Made by a program: the position numbers and the translations under genes. From NCBI GenBank assembly GCA_007449985.2, contig VIIQ02000029.1:81001-145000 (forward strand): a stretch of DNA of 64,000 nucleotides. Direction: 5' to 3'. Positions 10,647 through 22,500 of this stretch are shown here, in pieces. The notes beneath the pieces were generated by a model, which searched no databases, was not told where the DNA came from, and saw only the letters and a program-made list of their open reading frames with translations. Within the stretch, counting starts at the first letter, position 1, and each line of letters opens with the position of its first letter. Origin of the DNA: Desmodesmus armatus. Lineage: Eukaryota; Chlorophyta; Chlorophyceae; Sphaeropleales; Scenedesmaceae.

Positions 10647-12103
10647 TTGCAGCCGTTCAAGATGTGGTCACGGCATGGATAGATGGCAGCACTACATGGC
10701 AGCAGCGACTGCAGTGATGTGCTGGCAGCAGCAGTGTCAGATAGCAGCACCCGTGACGCCTTGATAGTTCAGTATGAGTTGATTATGACGCAAATGAAGC
10801 ACGCGGGCAGCAGCTGTCGCGGAGACCGTGTTTTCTCTGGCCTCTTCCACAACGTCCTGCCGACAGCTGAGGCAGTTTTCAGGCTGATGTTGCTGATGGA
10901 CAGCGGCTTTGATTGCAGTGGTAGCAGCAGCAGCAGGGTTGCAGCGCAGGGGGTGTGGGTGCAGGCGATGCTGCCTTGGTTCCACCTGTGTGGCCGCTGC
11001 CTGTTCTTTGCTGGCAACCAGCTACTACGGGCCCTAGAGGAGCCTGCAGCCGCGGCTGCAACTGGGCTAAGTGACGGTTACCCGACTGCTACACTGCTGG
11101 TAAGGCATGTGCACGGTCGTCCCTGCAGTTGGTCACATGTGTGCTGTGGCAGTTTCTGATGATCACTGTGTGTTGGTCTGAAGCAGACACCGTATGATGC
11201 ATCGTTCAGCGTGTTGCCTTGAAGGTGCTGTTGCCAGAGTATGTGGCCTTGAAATCAGCCACCACGGCGCATGCAGATTGCATTGGCCTATCTAGATAGT
11301 CTGCCTTATGGCCTGATGGTGGCTGGAAGAGCAGTGAAATCATATGCCATAGTGCATTTACATCCAAGGCTATTGCCAAGAGGCTAGTCAATCAGACCAT
11401 GGGTGCAAGTTGGGCATCTCAGACTTGAAAGATCTGCAAATCTGCAAACAGCAGCGCTCTCGTGCATGCATATGCTGGGCCATACAGGTCCCACCCCAAG
11501 TTATGATCGTATAAGATGCTCCCGCTGCTTGGCCGCGTTGTGCAGGTGGTGGAGGTCATGATGGAGGTCCTGCTGATGCTTACCAACCACCTGCACGAGC
11601 TGCTGCAGCTGCCGCTGGAAGTGACTTGCGCCCTGCAGGGGTCTCCAGAGCCAGCACACAAGGCACTTCAGGAGCTGCTAGATGGTAAATTGGCAGCTGT
11701 TACGCAGGAATGGGAAGGTGTGTTAAGCCGTTGTGAAGAGGCTTGCGGTTTGTTACAGCAAAGGAGGGCAGCCATGGGGCAGAGTAACAGCAGCGTTCCG
11801 TGGGGGCAGCAGCTGCAGCAGCTGCTGCGGACGGCGGTGTCAAAGGAGACGGCAGCTGCGTTGCGGGATGCCGGTGCTGCTGTGTGTGCTGAGTTCCCGG
11901 TCAAGCTGTGCTGCAACAATCCGGGTTGCGCGTCTATGGACAAGGTGGGGGAGATGCTGCTGGGCAGCAGCTGCAGCGGCTGCAAGGCTGCGATGTACTG
12001 CAGCAAGGCCTGCCAGGGTGCAGCGTGGAAGATGGGGCACAGCAAGGTGTGCAAGCGCATCACCAAGGCAGCAGCGGCGGGGGCAGCGGGGGGCACACGG
12101 TAG

Positions 12104-13577
12104 GGCCGTCCGTGTGTTGCTGTACTGCTGCAGTAACTGAAGTCATGTAAGCAGCAACTCTCTTAGTGCAGTAGGCTGTGCATCAGACAGGTCCCCTTTT
12201 GCAGCTGGGCTTGCGAGGTCCTGTCACCCAGGGCCTCCTATTTTTGCAGCTGAGAAAAGCGGGTTGCTGTGTTGGACAAAGAACACTTGGTGCCGGCGGT
12301 TGTTGTGTTGCTAAGCCGCAAGAGCCCGTGCTGTGTAACAGGTTGTGCTGTCTCTGATTTTTTGTCTACTCTACTAGGTGCAAATTGGTTGCAGCACTTT
12401 TGCATGCTGTGTAACAGGTTGTGCTGTCTCTGATTTTTTGTCTACTCTACTAGGTGCAAATCGGTTGCAGCACTGTTGCATGGTTGCTGCCGTCACATCA
12501 CACTTCACGCTGATTTACAGGGTGGTGGACTGACTTCAAACTTGTTGATGTCCATGATATTATGCTGTTAATGTCAACGTGATTTTTCTTGACTGACCGT
12601 CAAGACGTCTGACCAAGTTGGTCTGCACATCACTGAGTGACTTTGCTCACTTTCATGGATACATGCTGTGATGTGAGCCTTCTCTGTAGAGTGCTTCTGT
12701 TGTGCCTGCGCATGACCTGCACCCTCCTCACACACACCTAGGTTCTCTTATTGCTGCTACTGCCCCAAGGCCTGCTTCTTACTGGCTCCTACCACATGTT
12801 ACCCCCAAGGGGAACTGGGCTGGGTGTGCTCTCAGCTAAGTAGCTACATGATCAGCCAGCCTGCAGGCCATAGCCATCAGAAAGGATGAAAGCACGTTTC
12901 GGGAGGAGGTCGACGGCAATATGGAGTGTTGCATATGCTGCTTGAGACTGTCGGCCTGTAATTCAGTGCTAGGCAGCCGTCATAGGGCGGTCACATGTGA
13001 CTGTACAGTTTGCGGGGGGCACCAATGGACCAAATAAAACCAAGCGGGAGCCTTGACATTGAGTGAATTACTGACATCATAAAAACCTGATCAAATGTCA
13101 TTCATCATGATACTACGGGTTTGTTTGCAGATGAGTAACCCTACACTACACTGTACACTGAGTAACCCTACACTAGCAGTACTGCTGCAACGGCCACCGG
13201 GGATAATGCAGCCATATGAACGATCACGGCGAACCGTACGACTCTGTACAGACCTGTCAGACACTTGTTGGGTACAGATTTTGGATCACTCACGCTCTCT
13301 CCTGAGGGTTGGATCAGCTAGATCAGCACCCATCCAAACCCTTTCTTAGCCTTTCACAACAGGCCGTGTCAAACCAGTTACTCCTATATCACATAACCAC
13401 TTCAAAGCATGGCAGCAGGATGGAGCTGGGAGGTGGGTGTTCTGCTGCTGGCGCAAAGATACTGCTGCTACAGTACATTGCTGCAGTGGGCGACATCTAA
13501 ACTGCTTCCGCTGTCACTGCTCGATGTTGATTCTCCCTACCTACACCACTGTCTGTATTCCTTCTGCTGCACCGCAG
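12104..13577. other. Spacer between paralogues B and C
   Basis: No coding region was supported. It contains the 76-bp tandem duplication listed separately and presumably the promoter and first exon of paralogue C, which could not be placed. Confidence 0.4.
12331..12482. repeat. 76-bp tandem duplication downstream of paralogue B
   Basis: Two near-identical units (12,331-12,406 and 12,407-12,482), each starting CTGTGTAACAGG. Each unit carries TGTAA, the usual green-algal polyadenylation signal, 230-305 bases after the stop of paralogue B. Confidence 0.8.
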
Positions 13578-16500
13578 GAGACCCAGGCAATGCTGCAGCG
13601 TCTGCACCAGCCAACAGCAGCAACGATGGCAGCAGAATATGCCAACATCAACAAATTCACCACATTCATACCCTCACCCACTGACGCACATCAACAACAC
13701 ACCAGCTCGGGAGGCCATCAACGAACTTGGCACGCAGTTCACCAACCTGCTTGCACAAGCGCACTCCATCGCTCTTACAACCTGTGCTACCATCACAGTA
13801 CAACCTGGCACTGTGGGAGGGCGCCACTGCCCGAGAAAAATCTCCAAACACCGCAAACACATCATTGCTGCTAAGAAGGAGGCATCAGCCAAACTGCGGT
13901 CAATAACGGCCACGCAAACGCAAGACATGCCCGAGCATTTCACATCACCTATGCTACAGGAAGCAGTTGCAGAGAGGGCACAACGATACCCTGAAGAGTC
14001 TCCGCAGGCTGCCATCCGTGCTGCATACGCCACTCTCAAGCACAGGCTGAACGCCATCGACGACGAACACCCGCGACTATGGGCACAACAAGCTGCTAAA
14101 CAGACACAAGACATGGCCGACAAACGCCAAAAAGTAGGAAACAAAATCGCCACAGGCCGCTTGAAGATGACTCCCAGGCTGGCTCTCCGAGCCCTTACCA
14201 CGAAGGACGGCGAGGTCACAACCGACCCCCAAACTATCCGATCGGAAATGACCGAGTACTACTCCAAAAAACTAGCTAACCCTGACGACACAAACGCCAC
14301 CCTCGATTACCTCCCGACAGTAGACAGGGCATATCCCTTCGACACCCCGGAGTTCGCCGAATACCACGGACTGATGTCACAGCCTGACGCTACCAACCGA
14401 ACGTGGATGCACGGCCTTCTTGACGACGATTTTGCATTTCACAGATGTCTCTCCACTCTGAAACTCGGCAAATGCCCAGGCCCTGATGGTGTTCCCAACG
14501 AAATCCTGCGAGCCCTCCCGCCTCCTGCACACAGAGCCCTACACAACATGATCAAAATAATGTGGACGGCTGGTGTAACCCCGGACGGGTGGAAAGAATC
14601 ATCGACAATTCTGCTCTACAAGAACAAAGGGACACCACTTGAGCTCAAATACTATCGACGCATTGGGCTGGAGAACACAGTATACAAGCTGTGGACCAAG
14701 ATGATCATAATGGCAATGACGGACAGGGCCGAACGAGCAGGGTTCCTCACAGCATCACAAGGGGGTTTCAGAAACAAACGCGCAACAACCCAGCAGATTG
14801 AAATGATGATCATGGCCCTGGAGGATGCCATGCTGACAAAACAAGACATCTTCCTTCTGTTCACGGACATGACTGAAGCATTCGACACCATATCACATAG
14901 GAAACTCCTCATGATTCTCTATGACCTAGGGTTCCCGCCGGACGCCATCGAAACAGTGAAAGACCTATACACAAACGCACGCACTGTGATACAGACACCC
15001 CATGGCCCCCTAGACCCCCTAGACTTTGGCAGGGGCACTATCCAAGGCGACAGCCTCTCCCCCATCCTCTTCATCCTATACATGGAGCTTCTTCTTCGAT
15101 GGCTAAGAGCGGGCGGCAAGGGTTACAAATTCGGCGCGCTCGCTGGAGAGCCACTGCTACAGGAGCGACACCAACTCACGGACAACACATACGCGGATGA
15201 CCTCAATATAATCACAGGAGGCCAACACGGCCTTGCCAACATGAAACACCAGGCTCGCAAACTTGCTGCCTACGCGGCCTGGGGGAAACTGCAAGTCAAT
15301 GCCTCAAAAAGCCAAATCACAGGGGCCCTGCAGGGCAGCCTGCCTACACACCCATATGACGTCACCCGGCTTCAAACCATGCTAGGGGCGGTTCGCTTGG
15401 CCCCAGACCAACCACATCTACATCCGCCAGGGATAGCTGCAGAAAGTGTTACCTTTCTTCCCCCTACATCTCCGTTCAGGCACCTCGGAGTACTCGTCAC
15501 AGTAGACCTGAACTACAAACCACAGCTGACCGCCACCCTTAATGACATTCGCTCGCGCGTTCAACACCTGCGTCAAAGCCCTCTAACTACGGGCCAAAAA
15601 CAACGAATCATCGAATCTTCACTCCGAGGCTCCATAGCATACGCGCTTGTGGCCAGCCCATACGCACCTGCAGAACTCAAAAGCCTAGACTCCCTGCTAA
15701 CACGCGCCACCAAGCAAGCCTACCGGCTGCCTGTTCACATGGCTACTGCCGCCGCCCACCTTGACAAGGGAAAAGGAGGTCTAGGATGCCACTCCCTAGA
15801 AACAGAACAAACAGTATGCAACATTCAACGCCTGACACGCTCACTTAACGCCCCGGGCGCCCTGGGAGTTATCACCAAAGCCATGCTTGAAATGCAACTT
15901 CCAGGGGTGGACACAATTATGGCCAAACATCTCCCCCACCTTCTCAACCATAGCCTGAGGGTGAGACAACTACTATCGCTTGGGAAACTGGACCTGACGC
16001 TGCAACTAGGCGCCAAAGAATATCACATATTATCCAACCTCACCAACATAACACAAACCCTAGAGAAGATTACACCACAGTACCTGACTGATACACAACC
16101 TGTAAAGGACATATACCTTATACATAGTGTAGGAATCACACAGGTAGAACAGATGCTGACCCCTGACAGGAAACACGTCCTGCCCTCCTCCCACCTCAGG
16201 ATGATAGTGAGTAGTCGCAAGCTTAAGGTGAAACACCACAGAGCATGGGACAGACTAGCATACATAGTGGCTACTGGAAGTTTAGACCTGACCACAAAAT
16301 GGCAACCACCTACAAAGCCACTCCCGATTGATGCAAAGGTACTCCAAACACTGACGGCGCGATGGCCACACAACCCAACCAGCAAGCCGCAAACACCTAT
16401 GGAACTGCTCTCCAACTACAGTGCCCAAGCCCACCAGCCGGCTCTGGCCATGCGAGACGAACTGGATGCCCAAAGACAGAAACTTCCGGACCCAAAGCTC

Positions 16501-19500
16501 TGCACCACCGCAAACATCCGCCGTGACGGCCAGACCTACCCCCACCAAAAACCCCAAACACACACAGGCTACGCTGCCTACAAGAAGCTGAGACCCATAC
16601 CTGCAGAAGCCCTCAAACTGTACACAACATACACGGACCCGAACACAGACCAGATAGAGGCAGTACAAGGCATGGCCATTGCCACAAACCACAAAGCAAA
16701 AGGGAAATGGCGTCGCCACGGCGAAAGCCAGCAGCAAGTGATGGTGCAATGGAGAGAAGCACTGGTGCCACGCTGGGTGATGCATCTACACACCACCATG
16801 GGCTACAAGATTGAAAGCGCCCACCCAGCGAGCCTGCATGACAAAGCTGCCCACAGCTTCACAAGACCGTGTGAATGCTGCTGGGAGGACATCCACCCTG
16901 ACCAGTATGAACCAGAAGAAGGCTATGAGAGTGACATCCTCCAATGCCAAGAGTGTCACCGCGTGTGCCATCAGACATGCCTTCGCCAAGCCCGCCGCAC
17001 ACGCCACGCACGGCAGTACGAGGAAGGCAAATGCTGGGAGTGCCTACAAAGCCCCCCCACACAAAGTGACAAAGAGCTGCTGGAAATTGTTAAAATGAGG
17101 CTCCAACCATGCCCCGAGACAATTGAAACAGTCCAGGCCACCGGGACCCCAGAGGCCCTCAACGCCCTTGCAACCCTACTGAATGCACCCCCTACAGACG
17201 GCCCCGCGCCGCTTCTAAGAAAGGCCATACTGCAGACAAATCAAGAGCGCGCAAGTGAGAGGCTATATGACATTTCCCTTGGGGACAACATCAGACAGCA
17301 CATACACATCCACCCGACACCCATCAACCCACACGTAGACATCCAGCCCACAGGCAGCTGCACTATTGCAATCAGAACAGTGGAGGGCACCAACCTGCCC
17401 ATCACCCCAAAAGAAGAGCCCATCATAACCACAGTGACGGCGGCGTGCGTCTATCAGCCAGACGGCACATGTTGCGGGGTGATCACGATACCTACCCTCC
17501 GCCACCTTCACCAACGCCAAGCACAAAACACAACAACAAATACATGTGAAGAAGAAATAGCTATGTTGTGCCAACGATATGGCGCATATGGCACGAAGAG
17601 CAAAAAGCCCCAGGCACCAAGCAACCCCCTAACGCCTGAGCTGAAGGCACAGTTGCTGAACACCTTCAAGTGCACTACGGAAAGAATGACTACACCCTTT
17701 GCCGTACATCCCACCACCTCAAAGTTCTGGACAGAACATGCAGCTGATGCAGCCTTTGGGGCCGACCACGGCAATCTTGCAGTGAGGTGGACTGGGCTCT
17801 CTCTAGCCACCCCACCATGTGATCTGAAACAAGCGCATCAAGCTCTTGCTTGGGCGATCCAAAGCGCCCAGCACACCAAGACACCAACTCTTACCATTCT
17901 GGCACTGCCGGTCCCACCAAACAAAGGAACTTCATACCGAACTCTGATCCAAACGCACTCAGGCTGGTGCCGTCGCCTACTGTCAATACCAAACGCGGCC
18001 ATATGCCAGACCACCCCTGGAACATCCCCACTACAAAATGCAACACCATCAAAGTGGGGACTGCAGATTGTCTGCGTAGGCAACGAAGCTGGCTACACCA
18101 GCTTAGGACCAGGAGACACACGGAACGATCAGTGGATGTACCTTCTGTCAAAAAGGTGCACCAACCACCTGAAAGAACAAAAAGGCCACAACCTGAAGGT
18201 GGTGCGAGTAGAATGCCATCCATGTGAATGGGCTCAGCCGCAACCAGGGGCGAACAAGCCGCTCCCTCGAACAAGGGCTTTTAAGAACTCGAGATGGGAG
18301 CCGGCATCTACGATGGCACACAAACGCAGGACACCGGACCTCTCTGAGCCTGCCCCTATGGAGGCCACCACACCACCACCACTGCGGTTCAACTGGAGGG
18401 ACTTCTACTACACTGACGGAAGCGCCATCACAAAAGCAGGCAAAGGGGCTAGCATAGTAGCCGCCGCCTTCAAACCACCTGAAGACGAAAACGGCATGGC
18501 ACATACCATCACAACAGACTGCACAATAACAGGGGGGCCACGCTCACTACAAACAGACCGCTACATGCCCAATGTCAACACCATCAACAGAGCAGAGCTA
18601 GTCGGCATCCGGGCAGCCTACATACTAGCCAATCCAGGAGCAAACCAAAACATCCACATAGCCACAGACAGTCAGACTTCCATGTATCAGATCCACAAAA
18701 TGATCACCCACCCGCAAGATATGGAAGAACACAGACACCACAGTCTGCTAACAGACATAGTACACAGGCTGCGCACCTCTCAGGCAACACTGCACCTCTG
18801 GAAAGTTACTAGCCACACAGGAGTATATGGAAACGTGTTGGAATTGAGTATGCTCAGCCCACTATGCTGGACTTGGTTACCCGAAGTTAAGGGTTTTATG
18901 CATGGCGACTGAAGTTATGCTATCCGCTCCTGCGGAGTATATGACCTCTGCATTGTCAGAGTGTATTTGGATGTTTACTCTCTCTCTCTCTCTAAGCCTG
19001 CATACGGTGCACCAGTGTAACAGGACTACTTTCCCACCTTATAGCTGTCAAGGTTCCCTGAGCTTACAACTCCCAGCCACATCTATTCATATCAGGTTAT
19101 GAGCCCATCACGCTTCCACTGCGCTACTCCGCTAGGTTATGAGCCTTTTTTTTTCACGCCTCAGCTAGACCTACAGCTCGATACAACCTGTGCCCGGTAC
19201 AAACGTAGGAAGACCTGCCTTTGCGCAGCTAGGCTATCGCCTTTGTCAATGTGCTTTAGTTGTACGGATTTACTTGCTCGATTTGCAGCAGCTTAGCGGC
19301 CTGATCATCCGCGTTTACAGCGTGCAGCAGCGACAGTTTTTCCTGCCACAGCACTACATCTTCCCTACATGCAGCATTGCCCTACAGCAGCCTAATCCCA
19401 CTGTCTGTTTGGCTTACAGCGACAGCAACCTCTTCTGTGTGAGCTACAGAACGTTCAACTACTCAGTGGCAGTGCCTGGTTATTGACACCCCTGCCGCCT

Positions 19501-22500
19501 GTCGTTTTCTGCCCTCGCTGCTGACTGCCCTGCTCTCCACCTCAGGTTATCCTGTCCTACAGTACACCGTGGTGTGAGTAGCTAGGGCACCAGCAGTGCA
19601 GCGGCCTCAGCTCCTGCACTTCCATTACAGTGTAGTCAGCTCATCTGGGCCCCAACAGCGCGGCTTTCAGTCAGCTAAGCAGCCACCTAGTCAGCTGCTA
19701 CAAGCCTGGCAGCACTCAGTCTGTCAGCACCTGCACTCCTTCTACAGTGCAGTTAGGCTCACGTGTAGACGTACATACAGCCACGCAGCCAATCAGTCAG
19801 CTGCACCAAGCCTGTTAGCACCCCTAAGCCTAACAGCACACCAGCTTTCACCATGGCATCCAGCTCAAGCAGCGGTGCCCCCCGGCAGCTCATCTCCATC
19901 CCTATCGACCTTGGAGAAGGCAAGAAGATTACCCTCCTCTTCACCGTCTTCATGAAGAGCCCAGAGGACTTCACACCATGGCAAGACGACTTCGTGGGCG
20001 CCCTGTCTACCGCCGGCAAGGACCTTGTCAAGGCCCTGACAAAAGCCGACCACCCACAGTCAGCAGTTGTCCGCATGCTCATCAAGGCCACTGTCGACCG
20101 CACCCTCATCGACAGCTTTGCCCCATCCTGCCCCTCAGCAGCTCAGTTGTATGAGCAGATGCCCGAACTGTGGAGCGTCGCAGCAGCAGGGTCAGCCGAC
20201 CTGTACTTCACTGAGCTGTCCAACATCAAGATGCGCAAGGGCGAGGGCATGCTGGCGCTCTACGGCCGCTTCAGGCACCTTGTGGCCCTACTGGAGGCAG
20301 CCAAGCAGAAGCCCACTGACCAGCAGTTGCTCGCCTTCTTCTCGCAGGCCCTCCCAACAGCCTACGACACCATCCTCTTAGTCATCCGCATGACCGAACC
20401 AAAGAGCGTGGAAGACATCCTCACCCGCCTTGTCCAGCACGAGAAGCGCCACCTCACAGATGCCCAGGACAACTACGGCAAAGCCCTCTACACCGGTGAG
20501 AACAGCAACAGCTTCGGCAGCTCCTTCCGCTTCAACCAGCAGCCCTTCCGCGGCCAGCAACAGCCCTTCCGCGGCCAGCAGCAGTCCAACCGCTTCAACA
20601 GCAGGACTGTCCCCTCCTTCAACAAGTTCCAGGGCAACAACGGCTTCAACAAGGGCAAGGGTGACTACAACAACAAGAGCGGCTACAAGGGGAATGACAA
20701 CAGCAACCCCAAGCACAAGCCGCACCACACCTTCCCCGGCAACTGCCTCTTCTGCAAGAACTACGGCCACAGCATCAATGAGTGCAAGAAGCTACAGGCC
20801 AAGGAGGCAGGTAGGGGCCGCTCACACGCCCTGCGTGAGGCACTCGACCCAGCTGTTTTTGAGCAGCTTATGCAGTGCCGCCAGCTGCTGGAGGAGGAGG
20901 AGGACTACACCCAGCAGCAGCCTGAGGAGTACGACGACCCGCCTTCTTCGGCCGTGCCTACATGCTCAAGGCACACGACAGCAGCAGTACCGGCCTCAAC
21001 AGTGCCTACATCACCGGCAGCAGCAGCTCTGACCCCAGCCCCAGCTCCTACTTCAACCCCGTGCGTAAGCCTGACCTTGGCTACACCATCTACAGGAACA
21101 ACAAGACCGGCAACTACGCCCTGGTCACCCCCTCAAGTGAGTCAATGTTTAAGCCGCTCCCTGACCACCAGCTCTTCAGCCCTCTGCCCACCGGCAAGTT
21201 CGACGGCTGGCTTATGGACTCAGGAGCCTCAGACCCCACAACATCTGACCCCAGCATTCTGTTTGAGCCCGTCAAGTGTCACAAGCCCTTTGACACCAGC
21301 AACGGCCCAGCCCTGGCCTCACTCAAGGGCTCTGTGCGTCTGGCCTTCTTGGACGGCACTACTACCACCATTGAGGACGTCTACTACCTTCCCCAGTGCA
21401 AGGCCAACCTCCTGTCAGAGGCCAAGCTGACCAAGAAGCAGGACGACCCCTCCAAGCAGTTCAGCGTGTGGGTCTCCAACGGCTCCCGCACACTGCTTTA
21501 CGGCACGGACCAACGCGTCATCCAGACCGTGACCAACCCTGACGGCACAACTACCGTCCCAGCCTTCTGTGCAACCAACCCTGACTACCGCCCTGACTAC
21601 GCTGACAAGGCCCACCACACGGCTACCAAGGAGACGGCGGAGTTGTGGCACTCCCGCCTAGGCCACCCCAGCTACAACAGCATGGCCACACTCCTCAAGC
21701 ACAAGGCGGCTACCGGCATCAACATCAAGCCTGAGGACTGCACCAAGGCTGGCACCCACATCTGCTCTACATGTGCCCTCAGCAAGTCCACCAAGCAGCC
21801 ATTCAAGCCGTCCCACAGTGAGTACACTGAGCCCCTACAGCTTGTGTCATCAGACGTGTGTGGCCCCATGCCTACAGCATCAGTTGGCGGCAGCAAGTAC
21901 TTCCTCACAGTAATAGACCATGCAACAAACTACAGCAAGGTGGTCCCTCTGAAGACCAAGGACCAAGCTCCCTCTGCTATCAAGTGCACAGTGGAGTGGC
22001 TGGAGACTCAGACCAATCGCAAACTGAAGGCCCTACGCACCGACAACGGCACCGAGTACTTCAACAAGGACTTGGGCGACTACCTCAAGAGCAAGGGCAT
22101 CGACCATGAAGGCACCATACCCTATAGCCCCCAGATGAACGGCAAGGCAGAGCGGCTTAATCGCACGCTCTTGGACAAGGCAAGGAGCATGCTACTTGAA
22201 TCCTGCCTGCCCCCTTCCCTCTGGCTGGAAGCAGTGGTGACCGCCAACTTCTTGCGCAACCGCACGCCGACAAGTTCGAGCAACAAGACCCCCTATGAGC
22301 TCATGTGGAACAAGACACCAGACCTGAAGCACTTGCGCACATTTGGAGCCACCGCCTACGCCCACATACCCAAGGAGAAGCGCACCTCCAAGTTTGCCCC
22401 ACGAGCGCACAACGGCATCATGGTCGGCTACGCACTACAAAGCAAGGGCTGGCGCGTCTACCTTCCCGACCAGCGCTCCGTCATGGAGACAAGGGACTGC

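Larger units (their letters stand above)
5801..12103 (+). pseudogene. MYND-family paralogue B, disrupted
   Basis: Recognisable exons are 5801-6164, 6473-7580, 7893 to about 8025, about 8053-8143 joined to 10056-10089, 10653-11099 and 11546-12103. The last exon ends in a MYND zinc finger (CCNNPGC, CSGCKAAMYCSKAC, then W, H and C) and a TAG stop. It carries several lesions. There is a frameshift near 7,220-7,260 in a CAG/CGG run. A TAA replaces the Tyr codon after QDV at 7,572. A LINE copy sits in exon 4. Exon 5 has lost the segment that follows VTAW, with a resulting frameshift and TGA at 10,714. MYND fingers usually bind short proline-rich peptides in protein-protein contacts; nothing here tells the partner. 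Called a pseudogene because the lesions are independent and numerous, although the MYND exon itself is open and nearly identical to those of C and D. Confidence 0.75.

Noticed and set aside
10435..10764. Open frames of poly-Ala, poly-Leu and poly-Gln across the CTG run
   Set aside because: Trinucleotide repeats are open in every frame; the run lies in an intron of paralogue B.
19095..19133. A genuine tRNA-Met gene
   Set aside because: Only the 5' half is present, in antisense, directly at the LTR edge; no T arm or acceptor 3' strand follows.
20378..20770. Val/Ala/Glu-rich minus-strand frame of 130 codons
   Set aside because: Shadow of copia Gag on the opposite strand.
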